Assembly (NCBI RefSeq): GCF_900113015.1
Contig: NZ_FONV01000004.1
Span: 62,001-126,000 of the forward strand
Direction: 5' to 3'
Length of the DNA stretch: 64,000 bases
Source of the DNA: Actinoplanes philippinensis
GTDB lineage: Bacteria > Actinomycetota > Actinomycetes > Mycobacteriales > Micromonosporaceae
The first letter of the stretch is position 1; each line of letters starts with the position of its first letter. Positions 1 to 8,323 of the stretch are shown here, piece by piece. A model generated the notes under the pieces. It searched no databases, was not told where the DNA came from, and was given only the letters and a program-made list of their open reading frames with translations. Position numbers and translations under genes: made by a program.

Positions 1-243
1 GTCCTCGGCCATGGTGGCCGCGTCGTGGTCGCCGCCGGCGGTGCTGGAGTCGCCGAAGCCGCGCAGGTCGACGGCGAACACCCGGTGGTCGGCGGCGAGC
101 CGCGGGATGACAGCGCGGAAGGCCCACCAGGACTCGGGCCAGCCGTGCACGAGCAGGATCGGGGATCCGGTCGTCCCGGCGGAGACGTAGTGCAGGGATG
201 TGCCGTTGATCTCGGCGGTGTGGTGGGTGACAGAGCTGGTCAC
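1..243 (-). CDS. alpha/beta hydrolase, N-terminal part (cut by window edge)
   Basis: The first 81 codons of a minus-strand gene whose 3' end lies outside the window. The GTG start is at 243. The protein contains LLVHGWPESWW (oxyanion-hole HG and the HGWP motif of epoxide-hydrolase-like and haloalkane-dehalogenase-like enzymes) and then VFAVDLRGFGDS, the usual strand-loop of this fold. The nucleophile elbow and the rest of the triad are not visible, so the substrate is unknown. It lies divergent to a MarR regulator, and its promoter carries two perfect palindromes, so control by that regulator is likely (inference). Confidence 0.85.
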   Translation of the reverse strand, partial: MTSSVTHHTAEINGTSLHYVSAGTTGSPILLVHGWPESWWAFRAVIPRLAADHRVFAVDLRGFGDSSTAGGDHDAATMAED

Positions 244-260
244 GTCGAACTCCAGAAGTA

Positions 261-300
261 GACAACCTGGTTGTCGAAAAAGGTAGACAACCGGGTTGTC
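261..300. promoter_or_regulatory. pair of 15-bp palindromic operators (probable MarR sites)
   Basis: GACAACCTGGTTGTC at 261-275 and GACAACCGGGTTGTC at 286-300 are perfect palindromes (7-bp arms, one central base) 25 bp apart, so they lie on roughly the same face of the helix. The second overlaps the -35 of the MarR gene and fills the -35/-10 spacer of the divergent hydrolase promoter. Autoregulation and co-repression by the neighbouring MarR protein is the simple reading; the binding itself is inferred. Confidence 0.75.
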
Positions 301-308
301 CATGTCAA
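280..308 (-). promoter_or_regulatory. promoter of the alpha/beta hydrolase gene
   Basis: On the minus strand TTGACA (308-303) is followed by a 17-bp spacer and TACCTT (285-280). The spacer is almost exactly the second palindrome, so a bound repressor would block RNA polymerase. Confidence 0.6.
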
Positions 309-325
309 CCTGCAAGATCTACACT
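296..325 (+). promoter_or_regulatory. promoter of the MarR gene, probably leaderless
   Basis: TTGTCC (296-301), an 18-bp spacer and TACACT (320-325). The ATG at 332 begins 6 bases after the -10 box, where transcription should start, and no Shine-Dalgarno sequence precedes it. A leaderless mRNA is inferred, and this decides the start codon. Confidence 0.55.
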
Positions 326-331
326 GGTCGC

Positions 332-814
332 ATGCCCACCGGATCAGGCGCCGACCTCGCCCTGCTGCTCCTCGGCAGCTATCGCAACCTGGTGGACGAG
401 GTGGTCGACGAGCTGGCCCGGCGCGGATTCCCGGACGCCCGGCCGTCACACGAGTACGCGATGCGCGCCATCCAGGCGGGCGCCGACAACGCCTCGGCAC
501 TGGGCCGCAGCCTGGCCATCACCAAGCAGGCCGCGGCGAAGACGATCGCCGCCCTCACCGAGCGCGGTTATGTCACCACCGAGGCCAGCCCGCTCGACGC
601 ACGCCGCAGACAGGTGCACCTCACCGAGCACGGGCTGGCACTGATGCGCGCGGGCGCGGCCATCTTCGACGAGGTCCGCGCCCGGTGGGAGCAACGTCTG
701 GGCGCCGGAGAGCTCGCCCGGCTGGAAGAGCAGTTGGCCCAGTTCGTCGGCGACTCCCCGATCCGCCTGGACGCTCCCGGCTGGGTGGCCCGCGACCAGG
801 CCGACGGTCACTGA
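332..814 (+). CDS. MarR-family transcriptional regulator
   Basis: A 160-residue protein of MarR size and architecture. An N-terminal dimerisation helix is followed by a winged helix-turn-helix (about residues 45-105) containing SLAITKQAAAKTIAALTERGYV, then the beta wing with DARRRQV, and a C-terminal helix that closes the dimer interface. MarR proteins are usually ligand-released repressors of divergent enzyme or efflux genes. The neighbour is an alpha/beta hydrolase, so the effector may be that enzyme's substrate or product (inference). ATG 332 is preferred to ATG 302 because of the -10 box position. Confidence 0.85.
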   Translation: MPTGSGADLALLLLGSYRNLVDEVVDELARRGFPDARPSHEYAMRAIQAGADNASALGRSLAITKQAAAKTIAALTERGYVTTEASPLDARRRQVHLTEHGLALMRAGAAIFDEVRARWEQRLGAGELARLEEQLAQFVGDSPIRLDAPGWVARDQADGH

Positions 815-884
815 CCCCGGGCGATCCCGACCGGGTGCGGGCAGCCGTCCTCCACGGAGGTGGTGCCCCTGACCGGCGACCCGA

Positions 885-1658
885 TCAGTGGAGCTCCCAG
901 TCGGCGATCATGCTCGACGGCTCACCGGTGGCGGCGGTACGAACCCGGGCCGGTCGAGCATCGGCGCGGATCTGGAAGACGACTCTGTTGACGACTCTCC
1001 CGCTGAACGCGGACCGGCTGTTGCCGGTGAGCATCCCCGTCATCGCGCGATCGTGCTGATACCAGGTCCCGTCCGCGTCGCAGAGCCAGGTGTAGTTCCC
1101 CACCTGCGGGATGATCGCCACCTCTCCCAGGCTGCGTTCCTGCACCGACACCGAGACGAGGCGTCTGCCATCCATCGGCCGGAGATCGGTGCTCGGCTCG
1201 AGATCGTCCGCGCCGAGCACCGAGACGTCGTGCCGGCTCTCCGAGGTACGCCTCAGCTCCAGCCGATCCCCCAACGCCATCTCCCTGCCGGGGGCCGGCA
1301 GGTCCTCGACCAGGAGTTCGCGGGGCATCCCGCTGACGTAGACGTTCGCGGTGTCCGGATACATCGTCGGATTCGACACGCACGCGGATCCGTCCGCCCC
1401 GATGAGCACGATCGCGGTGATGCCGGACACGGCGGCGAGGACGACCACGACCGCTGCCGCCCCCTGTCGCCGCGACGGCCGGAAGCGGGACCTGGCGGGG
1501 AGCGGTTCCGGCGCGTGCTCCGGAACCGTTTCCGCCGGAGCGTCCAGCACCGCCTTCCGCTGCCTGCGCCGACCAGTCAGCACCACCGCGGCCACGACGG
1601 CAAGTGATATGGCGCCGCCGGCGGTCCAGCGTGCGACGGCCTTACGGGTCGGAGACAC
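885..1658 (-). CDS. membrane-anchored protein of unknown function
   Basis: About 257 residues if the GTG at 1658 is the start. An upstream ATG at 1757 would overlap the next gene's start and add a Pro/Arg-rich segment, so it looks less likely. Two hydrophobic helices are visible near residues 12-28 and 67-88, separated by a basic and proline-rich loop. They are followed by a roughly 150-residue polar C-terminal region with two cysteines that may lie outside the membrane. I recognise no family. It lies convergent with the MarR gene and divergent from the APH kinase. Confidence 0.6.
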   Translation of the reverse strand: MSPTRKAVARWTAGGAISLAVVAAVVLTGRRRQRKAVLDAPAETVPEHAPEPLPARSRFRPSRRQGAAAVVVVLAAVSGITAIVLIGADGSACVSNPTMYPDTANVYVSGMPRELLVEDLPAPGREMALGDRLELRRTSESRHDVSVLGADDLEPSTDLRPMDGRRLVSVSVQERSLGEVAIIPQVGNYTWLCDADGTWYQHDRAMTGMLTGNSRSAFSGRVVNRVVFQIRADARPARVRTAATGEPSSMIADWELH

Positions 1659-1755
1659 AGAGGACCCATCGGCTCGCCGCGACCGGGCATGAGATCTCGG
1701 CGGACACTGCGGCGGGGGCCGATGCGGCGGGGCCGGGGCGCTATCGTCCGGTGGC

Positions 1756-2526
1756 ATGGTGGATCGTCAAGTGCTTCAGGATGACCCGCACCGCCGGATC
1801 GAGCGCGTCGGGGACACGGTGCGGCGGCCTCTGCATCCGTGGTCGGCGACGATTCATGAGCTGCTGCGGCATCTCGAGGCTGTCGGGTTTCCGTATGCCC
1901 CTCGGCTGCTCGGCATCGATGCGGAGGGGCGCGAAGTCCTCACCTACATCGCGGGTGAGTCCGGGGGCGATGCCTGGGCCAAGGTCGTCGAGGACGACGG
2001 GCTGGTCGCGATGGCGCGCCTGCTGCGGGATTACCACGAGGCCGTCCGCGGCTTCCGGCCCGCCGCCGCGGCCGGCTGGGCGGCCTTCGACGGTGACCAG
2101 GGCGCTGACGATCTGATCTGCCATGGCGACTTCGGGCCCTGGAACCTGGTGTGGCGGGGCCTCCAGCCGATCGGGATCCTGGACTGGGATTACGCGTGGC
2201 CGGCCCCGGCTGCGCACGACGTCGCCTACGCGCTGGAGTATGTGGCGCCGTTCCGCGATGATCACACGTCTGTTCAGTCGTTGCGTCACCCGGGGAGGCC
2301 GGACCGGCTGCGCCGGCTGGAACTCTTCGCCGGGGCCTACGGTCTCACCACGACCGCCGGGCTCGTCGACCAGGTGATCCTTCAACAGCGGCAGGTGTTG
2401 CACCGTGCTCGGCAGCTGGCCGCCGAGGGCCGGCAACCCCAGGTGGCCTGGCAGGCGGACGGCGCCCTGGACGAGGTCGCGCTGCGCATCGAGTGGAGCA
2501 GGTCCCACCGGCATCTTTTCGGCTGA
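1756..2526 (+). CDS. aminoglycoside-phosphotransferase-family kinase
   Basis: A 256-residue protein with the APH/choline-kinase catalytic loop HGDFGPWNL (catalytic Asp and metal-binding Asn) followed by GILDWDYA, the equivalent of the DFG metal site. The N-lobe is short and lacks a clear P-loop-like Gly-rich strand, as in many small actinobacterial APH relatives. The family phosphorylates hydroxyls of small molecules including aminoglycosides; nothing here fixes the substrate. A second relative lies at 21350-22144. A -10-like TATCGT lies 8 bases before the ATG with no Shine-Dalgarno, so the mRNA may be leaderless. Confidence 0.8.
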   Translation: MVDRQVLQDDPHRRIERVGDTVRRPLHPWSATIHELLRHLEAVGFPYAPRLLGIDAEGREVLTYIAGESGGDAWAKVVEDDGLVAMARLLRDYHEAVRGFRPAAAAGWAAFDGDQGADDLICHGDFGPWNLVWRGLQPIGILDWDYAWPAPAAHDVAYALEYVAPFRDDHTSVQSLRHPGRPDRLRRLELFAGAYGLTTTAGLVDQVILQQRQVLHRARQLAAEGRQPQVAWQADGALDEVALRIEWSRSHRHLFG

Positions 2527-2751
2527 TCACGGCATGGACGCCGCCGGGGGCGGAGGAACGGTCGAGTTTGTCCGCCGGCACGGCCCGATCGTATCGTCGG
2601 TCATCGAAGCCTCGGACCGATCACGGCAACTCGAATGCCGCATTTGTGACATAAACCACTTCCGATTCAGCCGGACTGAAGGCCTTGTTAAATTGACCTT
2701 CATGAATGGATGGCCAGCCGGGCCGCCCATCCGGAAGACACGGGGAAACGC

Positions 2752-2991
2752 ATGTCACTGTCCAAGGTACGTCTGACCCTCGGCACGGCCGCGGTCGCCG
2801 CGATCGGCCTGCTCGGCTTCGGGGCGCCGGCCGAAGCGGCGCCGGCCAGCACCTGGGTCACCTATGGCTACTACCCCACCCAGTCCGAGTGCGCCGACGT
2901 CGGCAAGTACCTGGTGCAGCAGCACTGGTACATCTCGTACGGCTGCGCCCGGACCAGCAGCGGGTGGAAGCTCAGCGTCCTCGACTACTGA
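2752..2991 (+). CDS. small secreted protein, unknown function
   Basis: A 79-residue precursor. A Sec-type signal peptide (basic KVR, hydrophobic core, APAEAAPA cleavage region near residue 28) leaves a mature peptide of about 50 residues rich in Tyr, Trp and Ser, with two cysteines that could form one disulfide. Upstream in-frame codons exist, but ATG 2752 has a purine-rich ACGGGGAAA just before it and gives a proper signal peptide. It stands alone and is followed by a strong hairpin. Function unknown; many actinomycetes secrete similar orphan peptides. Confidence 0.7.
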   Translation: MSLSKVRLTLGTAAVAAIGLLGFGAPAEAAPASTWVTYGYYPTQSECADVGKYLVQQHWYISYGCARTSSGWKLSVLDY

Positions 2992-2998
2992 TCGGTGA

Positions 2999-3036
2999 CC
3001 CCGCTGGCGCCCCTGCCCCCGGAGGCGCCGGCGGGG
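2999..3036 (+). terminator. GC-rich hairpin after the small secreted protein
   Basis: CCCCGCTGGCGCC (2999-3011) pairs with GGCGCCGGCGGGG (3024-3036) over 13 positions with a single G-T wobble and a 12-base loop, starting 8 bases after the stop codon. There is no U-run, which is common for actinobacterial terminators. Confidence 0.6.
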
Positions 3037-3106
3037 TGACCGTCCGGCACGGCAGCCGGAGATGTATGGCACCGTAGGGGTCCCGCTCCCCTACCGCGAG
3101 GCCACG

Positions 3107-3592
3107 GTGACGATCTACTTCTACGGCGCCGAAGAGGTTCCGTACGGCTGCTTCTCGAATTTCTCCCCGCACGGTTTCGACCTCGACGGGCACTGGTGGC
3201 CGACCTCCGAGCACTATTTCCAGGCGCAGAAGTTCACCGGCGCCCGGCACGCCGACCTGATTCGCCGGGCGGCCGGCCCGTTACGCGCCGCCGAGCTGGG
3301 CCGCGACCGGTCCATGCCGCTGCGCCGCGACTGGGAGCGGGTCAAGGACGACGTGATGCGCCGGGCCGTCGCGGCCAAGTTCGCCGCCCACGCCGACATC
3401 CGCGCCGTCCTGCTGGACACCGGTGACGCCGAGATCGTCGAGGACACCGGCGCCGATCACTACTGGGGACGAGGCCGGACCGGCACCGGCCGGAACATGC
3501 TCGGCCGGATCCTGATGCGCACCCGGACCCAGCTCCGCGCCGGACAGCACGCGTTCACGGGTCACGAGTCTCGCCCTCGGCCAGGTGTTTGA
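3107..3592 (+). CDS. NADAR-domain protein (YbiA-like)
   Basis: A 161-residue single-domain protein. Family hallmarks are visible: FYG near the start, CFSNFSPHGF, the WPTSEHYFQAQKF motif, and a C-terminal GRGRTGTGRNMLGRILM segment. NADAR proteins cleave N-glycosidic bonds: some remove ADP-ribose from guanine bases, and plant/bacterial RibX/YbiA act on riboflavin-pathway intermediates. Which applies here cannot be told. GTG 3107 is chosen because homologous sequence begins right after it; an ATG at 3062 would add 15 unrelated residues. The 3' end overlaps the convergent SRPBCC gene by 38 bp. Confidence 0.8.
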   Translation: MTIYFYGAEEVPYGCFSNFSPHGFDLDGHWWPTSEHYFQAQKFTGARHADLIRRAAGPLRAAELGRDRSMPLRRDWERVKDDVMRRAVAAKFAAHADIRAVLLDTGDAEIVEDTGADHYWGRGRTGTGRNMLGRILMRTRTQLRAGQHAFTGHESRPRPGV

Positions 3593-4025
3593 TGTGCGCC
3601 GCCCGCTCGGTGAGCAGGCGTCTCAGGTAGGGGGCCAGCAGGAGCCGGGTCACCACGGCGCCGATCGGGCCGAGCGGGGCCTGGATCGTCATGCGGTCGG
3701 TCATCCGGGTGCGGGTGGGGCCGACGGGCTCGAAGCGGTGCTCGTGGCGCATGGCGCGGAACGGGCCGCGAGTCTGCTCGTCGACGAAGAGGCGCGGGCG
3801 GTCGTACACCGTGATCCTGCTGGTCATCCGCCATCGGCGGCCGAGATGGCGGGCCTGGAAGGTCACCTCGTCGCCCAGCGCGAGACGGCGGCGGCCGCTG
3901 GTCGTCGTGGCGGTCTCCCGGCTCCCGGGAAGGGAGCCGGCGTGCACGTCCACGTCGAGTTCCAGGTCGAAGACCGTGGTGGCGGCCGCGTCGACGACGG
4001 AGACGACCTCGATCTCGGTTGGCAC
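3555..4025 (-). CDS. SRPBCC-family (START-like) protein
   Basis: 156 residues from a GTG start. The pattern of an N-terminal beta strand (EIEVVSVVDAAATTVFDLELD), a central RHLGRRWRMTSRITVYDRP region, a RMTDRMTIQAP strand, and a long C-terminal helix ending in LLTERAAHIKHLAEGE matches the polyketide-cyclase/SRPBCC ligand-binding fold, which forms a deep hydrophobic pocket. It follows the GH51 gene by 9 bp on the same strand and is probably co-transcribed. No role in hemicellulose use is apparent, so it may be a passenger. Confidence 0.7.
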   Translation of the reverse strand: MPTEIEVVSVVDAAATTVFDLELDVDVHAGSLPGSRETATTTSGRRRLALGDEVTFQARHLGRRWRMTSRITVYDRPRLFVDEQTRGPFRAMRHEHRFEPVGPTRTRMTDRMTIQAPLGPIGAVVTRLLLAPYLRRLLTERAAHIKHLAEGETRDP

Positions 4026-4034
4026 CGGCGCAGC

Positions 4035-5561
4035 CTACCGATCGGACAGCGTGCCGGCCACGGTGACGAACGAGTGGGGCGGCAGATACACCTGCAGCCG
4101 GCCGGATTCCACGGTCGCCCCCTCGTACGGGCGGGGCCGCACCGTCGACGGGGACTCCGGGGTGTTGTGGTCCTGCGGGGTGCCGGCCGTCAGGATCAGC
4201 GACTCGACGTCGGTGACGGCGCCGCCGCGCAGGTCGACGGTCACGTCCGTGGGAGTGGCCGCGTCGAGGTTGGACAGCGAGATCAGCAGGCGGCCGTCAC
4301 GGTGGCTGGCCGACATCGACACCGTCGTCAGGGTGGTGTCGCCGACGGGGCGTGACGGTGGCGGGGTGCGGACGTCGACGCGCAGGGAGGTCGCGTCCTG
4401 GTGGGCGCGGTTCATCCGGAAGACGTGGTATGTCGGCGTCAGGACCAGCGCGTTCGTGTCGGGGTCGGTGAGGATCATGGCCTGCAGGACGTTGACGGTC
4501 TGGGCGATGTTGGCCATCACCAGGCGGTCGGCGTGGCGGTGGAAGACGTCGAAGTGCACGCTCGCGACGAGGGCGTCGCGCAGGGTGTTCTGCTGGTACA
4601 GGAAGCCGGGGTTGGTGCCGGGCTCGACGTCGAACCAGGTGCCCCACTCGTCGAGGACCAGGCCGACGGTGCGGTTCGGGTCGTAGCAGTCCATCACCGC
4701 GGCGTGGCCGGACAGCACCTCGTCGATGCGGGCCGCCTCGGCCATGGTCGTGTAGTACTCGTCGGTGCTGAAGACGGTGGCCGAGCCCTTCTTCTCCCAG
4801 GGGCCGCTCAGCGTGTAGTGGTGCACGGAGAGGGCGTGGTAGAAGCTGCTGGTCACCCGCTGACAGCCGAGATGCCCGAGCTGTCTCATCAGCGTCTCGG
4901 TCCACGCGTAGTCGGTGCCGTTGGCCCCGGCCGCGATCTTGTAGAGCTTGTTGTCGCCGTAGTCACGGCAGTACGTGCCGTAGCGGCGCGCCTCCGTGGC
5001 GTACTGCTGGGCGGTCATGTTGCCACCGCAACCCCACGCCTCGTTGCCGAGCCCCCAGAACCGCACCGGCCACGGCGCGTCGCGACCGTTGGTCTTGCGC
5101 AGCCGGGCCATCGGCGAGTCGCCGTCGCGGGTGAGGTATTCCACCCACTCGCTCATCTCGCGCACGGTGCCGGAGCCGACGTTGCCGCTGATGTAGGGCT
5201 CGGCGCCGAGCAGCTCGCACAGCGCCATGAACTCGTGGGTGCCGAAGTGGTTGTTCTCCTCGACGCCGCCCCAGTGCGTGTTGACCATGACCGGGCGTTC
5301 GGCGCGCGGGCCGATGCCGTCGCGCCAGTGGTACTCGTCGGCGAAGCAGCCGCCGGGCCAGCGCAGGTTGGGGATGTCGAGGGCACGCAGGGCTTCGACC
5401 ACGTCGAGGCGGATGCCGCCGGCGTTGGGCACCTCGGAGTCCTCGCCGACGTAGAAGCCGCCGTAGATGCACCGGCCGAGGTGCTCGGCGAAGTGGCCGT
5501 AGAGATGCCGGTTGATCCGCGGGCCGTCGATGTCGAGGTTGATGACGGTTTCGAAAGTCAA
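4035..5561 (-). CDS. abfA: cytoplasmic alpha-L-arabinofuranosidase, GH51
   Basis: 508 residues with no signal peptide. GH51 hallmarks: [16 protein letters not shown] near residue 20, [14 protein letters not shown] near 66, acid/base Glu174 in GLGNEAWG and nucleophile Glu305 in LVLDEWGTW. The C-terminal 110 residues form the usual beta-jellyroll. It releases terminal arabinofuranose from short arabinoxylo- or arabino-oligosaccharides inside the cell. The start is a TTG (5561) whose first bases overlap the GH10 stop (TTGA), preceded by GGAAGG, so translation is probably coupled. No closer ATG gives the full N-terminus. Confidence 0.93.
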   Translation of the reverse strand: MTFETVINLDIDGPRINRHLYGHFAEHLGRCIYGGFYVGEDSEVPNAGGIRLDVVEALRALDIPNLRWPGGCFADEYHWRDGIGPRAERPVMVNTHWGGVEENNHFGTHEFMALCELLGAEPYISGNVGSGTVREMSEWVEYLTRDGDSPMARLRKTNGRDAPWPVRFWGLGNEAWGCGGNMTAQQYATEARRYGTYCRDYGDNKLYKIAAGANGTDYAWTETLMRQLGHLGCQRVTSSFYHALSVHHYTLSGPWEKKGSATVFSTDEYYTTMAEAARIDEVLSGHAAVMDCYDPNRTVGLVLDEWGTWFDVEPGTNPGFLYQQNTLRDALVASVHFDVFHRHADRLVMANIAQTVNVLQAMILTDPDTNALVLTPTYHVFRMNRAHQDATSLRVDVRTPPPSRPVGDTTLTTVSMSASHRDGRLLISLSNLDAATPTDVTVDLRGGAVTDVESLILTAGTPQDHNTPESPSTVRPRPYEGATVESGRLQVYLPPHSFVTVAGTLSDR

Positions 5562-6790
5562 CGGAGAAGACCTTCCAGTTGTACGAGTCGACCGGCCGCC
5601 GTGAGCGCGAAAGAGGCACGGCGCCCGTCATGGCTCAGCCGATAGTCGCCGAGGAATCCGCGGATCTCCACCCGGCCGGCGTGGTCGGTGCGCAGGGTCG
5701 TCGGCGGCAGCCACCACTCCCCTTTAACCAGGTCACGCAGCGCGTGGTAGGCGGGCTTGGGTGTCCCGTCGGCGCGGACGACCCCGGCGGGCGCGCCGAG
5801 CCACGCGTCGTGGTCGGTGAATCCCCAGTAGGTGATCGCCTGGACCGCTGGGTGGCCGAGCAGGGTGCGGTAGTGGCGCGTGATCTCGTCGGCCTGGCGC
5901 TGCTCACCCTCGGGCGTGGTGGGCCACGACGGGATCTGGTAGTCGTTGAGGTCGTCGATCTCCGGGGGCATGAGGTGCCCGGAGACGAGGGTGGTCTCGG
6001 TCATGTGCAGGGGCAGGCCGTAACGGGCGAACCGGTCGAGGACGGCGAGGGTCCGGTCCTCACCCCAGTAACCCTGGTGCATGTGGCTCTGCAGGCCGAT
6101 CGCGTCGATGCGGATGCCTGCTTCGAGGACGCCCTCGATGAGGCATTCGTACGCCGTGGACATGTCGAAGTCGTTGAGCAGCAGCGTGGCCGTCGGGTCG
6201 GCGGCGCGGGCCTCCTCGAACGCCAGCCGGACGGTGGCGATGCGGCCGCGCTCGCGGGCGAGGCGGGTGATCGCGTTGGGGTGCTCCTCGTTGCGGAACA
6301 CCGGCATGATCACGACCTCGTTGATGGCGTCCCAGCTGTGCACGACGTCGGCGAAACCGGTGACCTCGCGCCGGATCCGGGCCCGGACCACCGCCTCGAC
6401 CTCGTCGGTGGACAGCCGGCGCAGCCAGTCGGGCGCCAGGGTGTGCCAGACGAGCGGGTGGCCCTTCACGCGGGCGCCGCGGTCGGTGAACCAGCGGGCG
6501 GCTCGGTGCAGCCGGCCGGTGTCGGGCCGGTCGCGCTCGGGCTCGAACAGGCTCCAGTAGAACGGCAGGGTCGCCGTGTTGAACACGTCGAACCAGAGGT
6601 CCTCCTGGCCGGTGACGGCGGCCGGCTCCTCGTTGGCGACCGGGACGAAGTCGAAGCCGATGTTGCCGAACCCGAAGGCGTGGCTGCGCTGCTCGACGAC
6701 GACGTCGCGGTCGGCGAGCGGCCGCCCGTCGGTGTCGAGGACGGTGACCTGCGCTTCGCCGAAGCGGTGCAGGTACGGGGATGCCGTCAC
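5558..6790 (-). CDS. cytoplasmic GH10 endo-1,4-beta-xylanase
   Basis: 410 residues, no signal peptide. GH10 motifs: [16 protein letters not shown], acid/base Glu in [30 protein letters not shown], nucleophile Glu in LHMTETTL, and [17 protein letters not shown] short beta-rich N-terminal region precedes the barrel and about 60 residues follow it. Cytoplasmic GH10 enzymes act on imported xylo-oligosaccharides, complementing GH51 in the same operon. GTG 6790 is preferred over the upstream ATG at 6835 because AGGAG lies 5 bases before it. It follows the GH62 gene after a 136-bp spacer that holds a strong hairpin and a possible xylan box. Confidence 0.92.
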   Translation of the reverse strand: MTASPYLHRFGEAQVTVLDTDGRPLADRDVVVEQRSHAFGFGNIGFDFVPVANEEPAAVTGQEDLWFDVFNTATLPFYWSLFEPERDRPDTGRLHRAARWFTDRGARVKGHPLVWHTLAPDWLRRLSTDEVEAVVRARIRREVTGFADVVHSWDAINEVVIMPVFRNEEHPNAITRLARERGRIATVRLAFEEARAADPTATLLLNDFDMSTAYECLIEGVLEAGIRIDAIGLQSHMHQGYWGEDRTLAVLDRFARYGLPLHMTETTLVSGHLMPPEIDDLNDYQIPSWPTTPEGEQRQADEITRHYRTLLGHPAVQAITYWGFTDHDAWLGAPAGVVRADGTPKPAYHALRDLVKGEWWLPPTTLRTDHAGRVEIRGFLGDYRLSHDGRRASFALTAAGRLVQLEGLLR

Positions 6791-6848
6791 GGGGTCTCCT
6801 GTCGCCGACGGACGTCGCCGTAGCGTAGGAGGCAAACCGACCGGAAGT

Positions 6849-6877
6849 CCAGCGGAACTTCCGAGAAGTTCCGCTGG
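6849..6877. terminator. perfect 13-bp stem hairpin between GH62 and GH10 genes
   Basis: CCAGCGGAACTTC (6849-6861), a 3-base loop and GAAGTTCCGCTGG (6865-6877). The very small loop and exact symmetry also fit a protein operator. As a terminator it would end the five-gene secreted polycistron; as an operator it would control the GH10-GH51 pair that starts 60 bp further on. The sequence cannot decide. Confidence 0.5.
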
Positions 6878-6909
6878 TTTCCGGCCGGTCGGTGCGCTTC
6901 AGAATGCTT

Positions 6910-6920
6910 CGAAACTTACG
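6910..6920. promoter_or_regulatory. possible xylanase-type regulatory box
   Basis: CGAAACTTACG differs at one position from the CGAAACTTTCG inverted repeat reported upstream of Streptomyces xylanase genes. It lies in the spacer upstream of the cytoplasmic GH10 gene and just after the GH62 stop. A single 11-bp match can arise by chance. Confidence 0.35.
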
Positions 6921-6926
6921 GGATCG

Positions 6927-8315
6927 TCAGCGTTGCAGGGTGAGCAGGCCGGGCCGCCAGGGCAGCTGGTCGTAGGGACCTCCGGCGCTCGGGTTCTTGC
7001 CCTGGTAGAGCAGTTGCAGGTTGCAGGGGTCGATGGTCTTGGTCTGGTCCGGGTTGTTGCGGACGAGGTCGCCGTGGCTGATGTCATTGGTCCAGCTCGC
7101 GCCGCTGTTGGCCTTCCCGGCGAACGGGTTGCTCTCGGTGGCGGCCTGCGGCGTCCAGTTGCCGTTGAGGCTGGTGGCGGTGAACGACCGGAAGTACCGG
7201 CCGCTGGAACCGATCGCCTCGACGATCATCAGGTACTGGTTCTGGCCCGCCACCTTGTAGACCTCGGGCGCCTCGAACAGGTTGTTCCGGCTGTCGCTCA
7301 TGATCGTGGTGTACGACGAGCCGAAGTTGCCGGGGAAGTTCCCGAGCGGCATGGAGGCCCGGTAGATCTTGCCGTTGTCGCCGGCGAAGAACAGGTACAT
7401 GTTCTGCCCGTCGGCGATCAGGGTCTGGTCGATCGGGCCGGTGCCGGAGTCGGAGATGCTGCCGGTGAACAGCGGCTGCGGCGCGGACCAGCCGTTGGGG
7501 TTGGTCGGGTCGCTGGAGGTGCGGTAGATGAACGGCCACGCGCCCCACTGGTAGGCGAGCACCCAGATGTTCTTCGGCGCGAAGTAGATCAGCGTGGGCG
7601 CCACGGTGCCCTGGCTCATCCCGTTCTGTCCGGTACCGGCCATGTCGGACCAGTTGGTGAACGGCGTGAAGTTCATCGAGCCGTACGACGAGCCGTTCAC
7701 GTTCGACGCGTACACCAGATGTTTGCCGTTGTGGACGACGTTGGTGAAGTCCTTGAGCGACACCCAGCCGTTCTTCGGGTTGGCCAGCACCCCGCTCGAC
7801 GACCAGCGGTAGCTCGACGGCAGGGTGCAGTTGCCGCCAGGGGTGGACGGTGACGTCGACGGGTTCGACGGCGCCGGGCTCGACGGTGAGCTGGGCACCG
7901 GCGCTCCGGTGCAGGCCACGCCGTTGAGGCTGAACGCGGACGGGACCGGGTTGCTGCCGGTCCACGAGCCGGTGAACCCGAAGGTCACCGAGCCGTTGGC
8001 CGGCACCGAGCCGTTGTAGGCCACGTTGGCCGCGGTCACCGTCGTGCCGCTCTGGCTCACTGTGGCGTTCCATGCCTGGCTGACCTTCTGCCCGGCGTCG
8101 TACGCCCAGGTCAGTGTCCAGCCGGACAGCGCGTCGCCCAGGTTGGTGACGGCCACGTCGGCGTTGAAGCCGCCCTGCCACTGCGACGACACGGTGTACT
8201 TGACCGAGCAGCCGGCCGCCGCCGCGCCGGCGGGCAGGGCCACGGCGACCGCCGCCGAGGCGGTCACCAGGGCGGCCGACGCCAGGCCGGCCTGGAGTAG
8301 TCGAGATCTGGTCAT
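6927..8315 (-). CDS. secreted CBM2-GH62 alpha-L-arabinofuranosidase
   Basis: 462 residues. The signal peptide runs to about residue 35, followed by an N-terminal CBM2 ([20 protein letters not shown] to NGVACTG) that binds cellulose or xylan. A Pro/Ser linker follows, then a GH62 domain from about residue 155 ([65 protein letters not shown]). GH62 enzymes strip arabinose side chains from arabinoxylan, opening the backbone to xylanases. Last gene of the five-gene secreted operon. An AGGAGG sits 6 bases before ATG 8315 and overlaps the upstream stop, 8 bp away, so translation is likely coupled. Confidence 0.93.
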   Translation of the reverse strand: MTRSRLLQAGLASAALVTASAAVAVALPAGAAAAGCSVKYTVSSQWQGGFNADVAVTNLGDALSGWTLTWAYDAGQKVSQAWNATVSQSGTTVTAANVAYNGSVPANGSVTFGFTGSWTGSNPVPSAFSLNGVACTGAPVPSSPSSPAPSNPSTSPSTPGGNCTLPSSYRWSSSGVLANPKNGWVSLKDFTNVVHNGKHLVYASNVNGSSYGSMNFTPFTNWSDMAGTGQNGMSQGTVAPTLIYFAPKNIWVLAYQWGAWPFIYRTSSDPTNPNGWSAPQPLFTGSISDSGTGPIDQTLIADGQNMYLFFAGDNGKIYRASMPLGNFPGNFGSSYTTIMSDSRNNLFEAPEVYKVAGQNQYLMIVEAIGSSGRYFRSFTATSLNGNWTPQAATESNPFAGKANSGASWTNDISHGDLVRNNPDQTKTIDPCNLQLLYQGKNPSAGGPYDQLPWRPGLLTLQR

Positions 8316-8323
8316 GAATCCTC

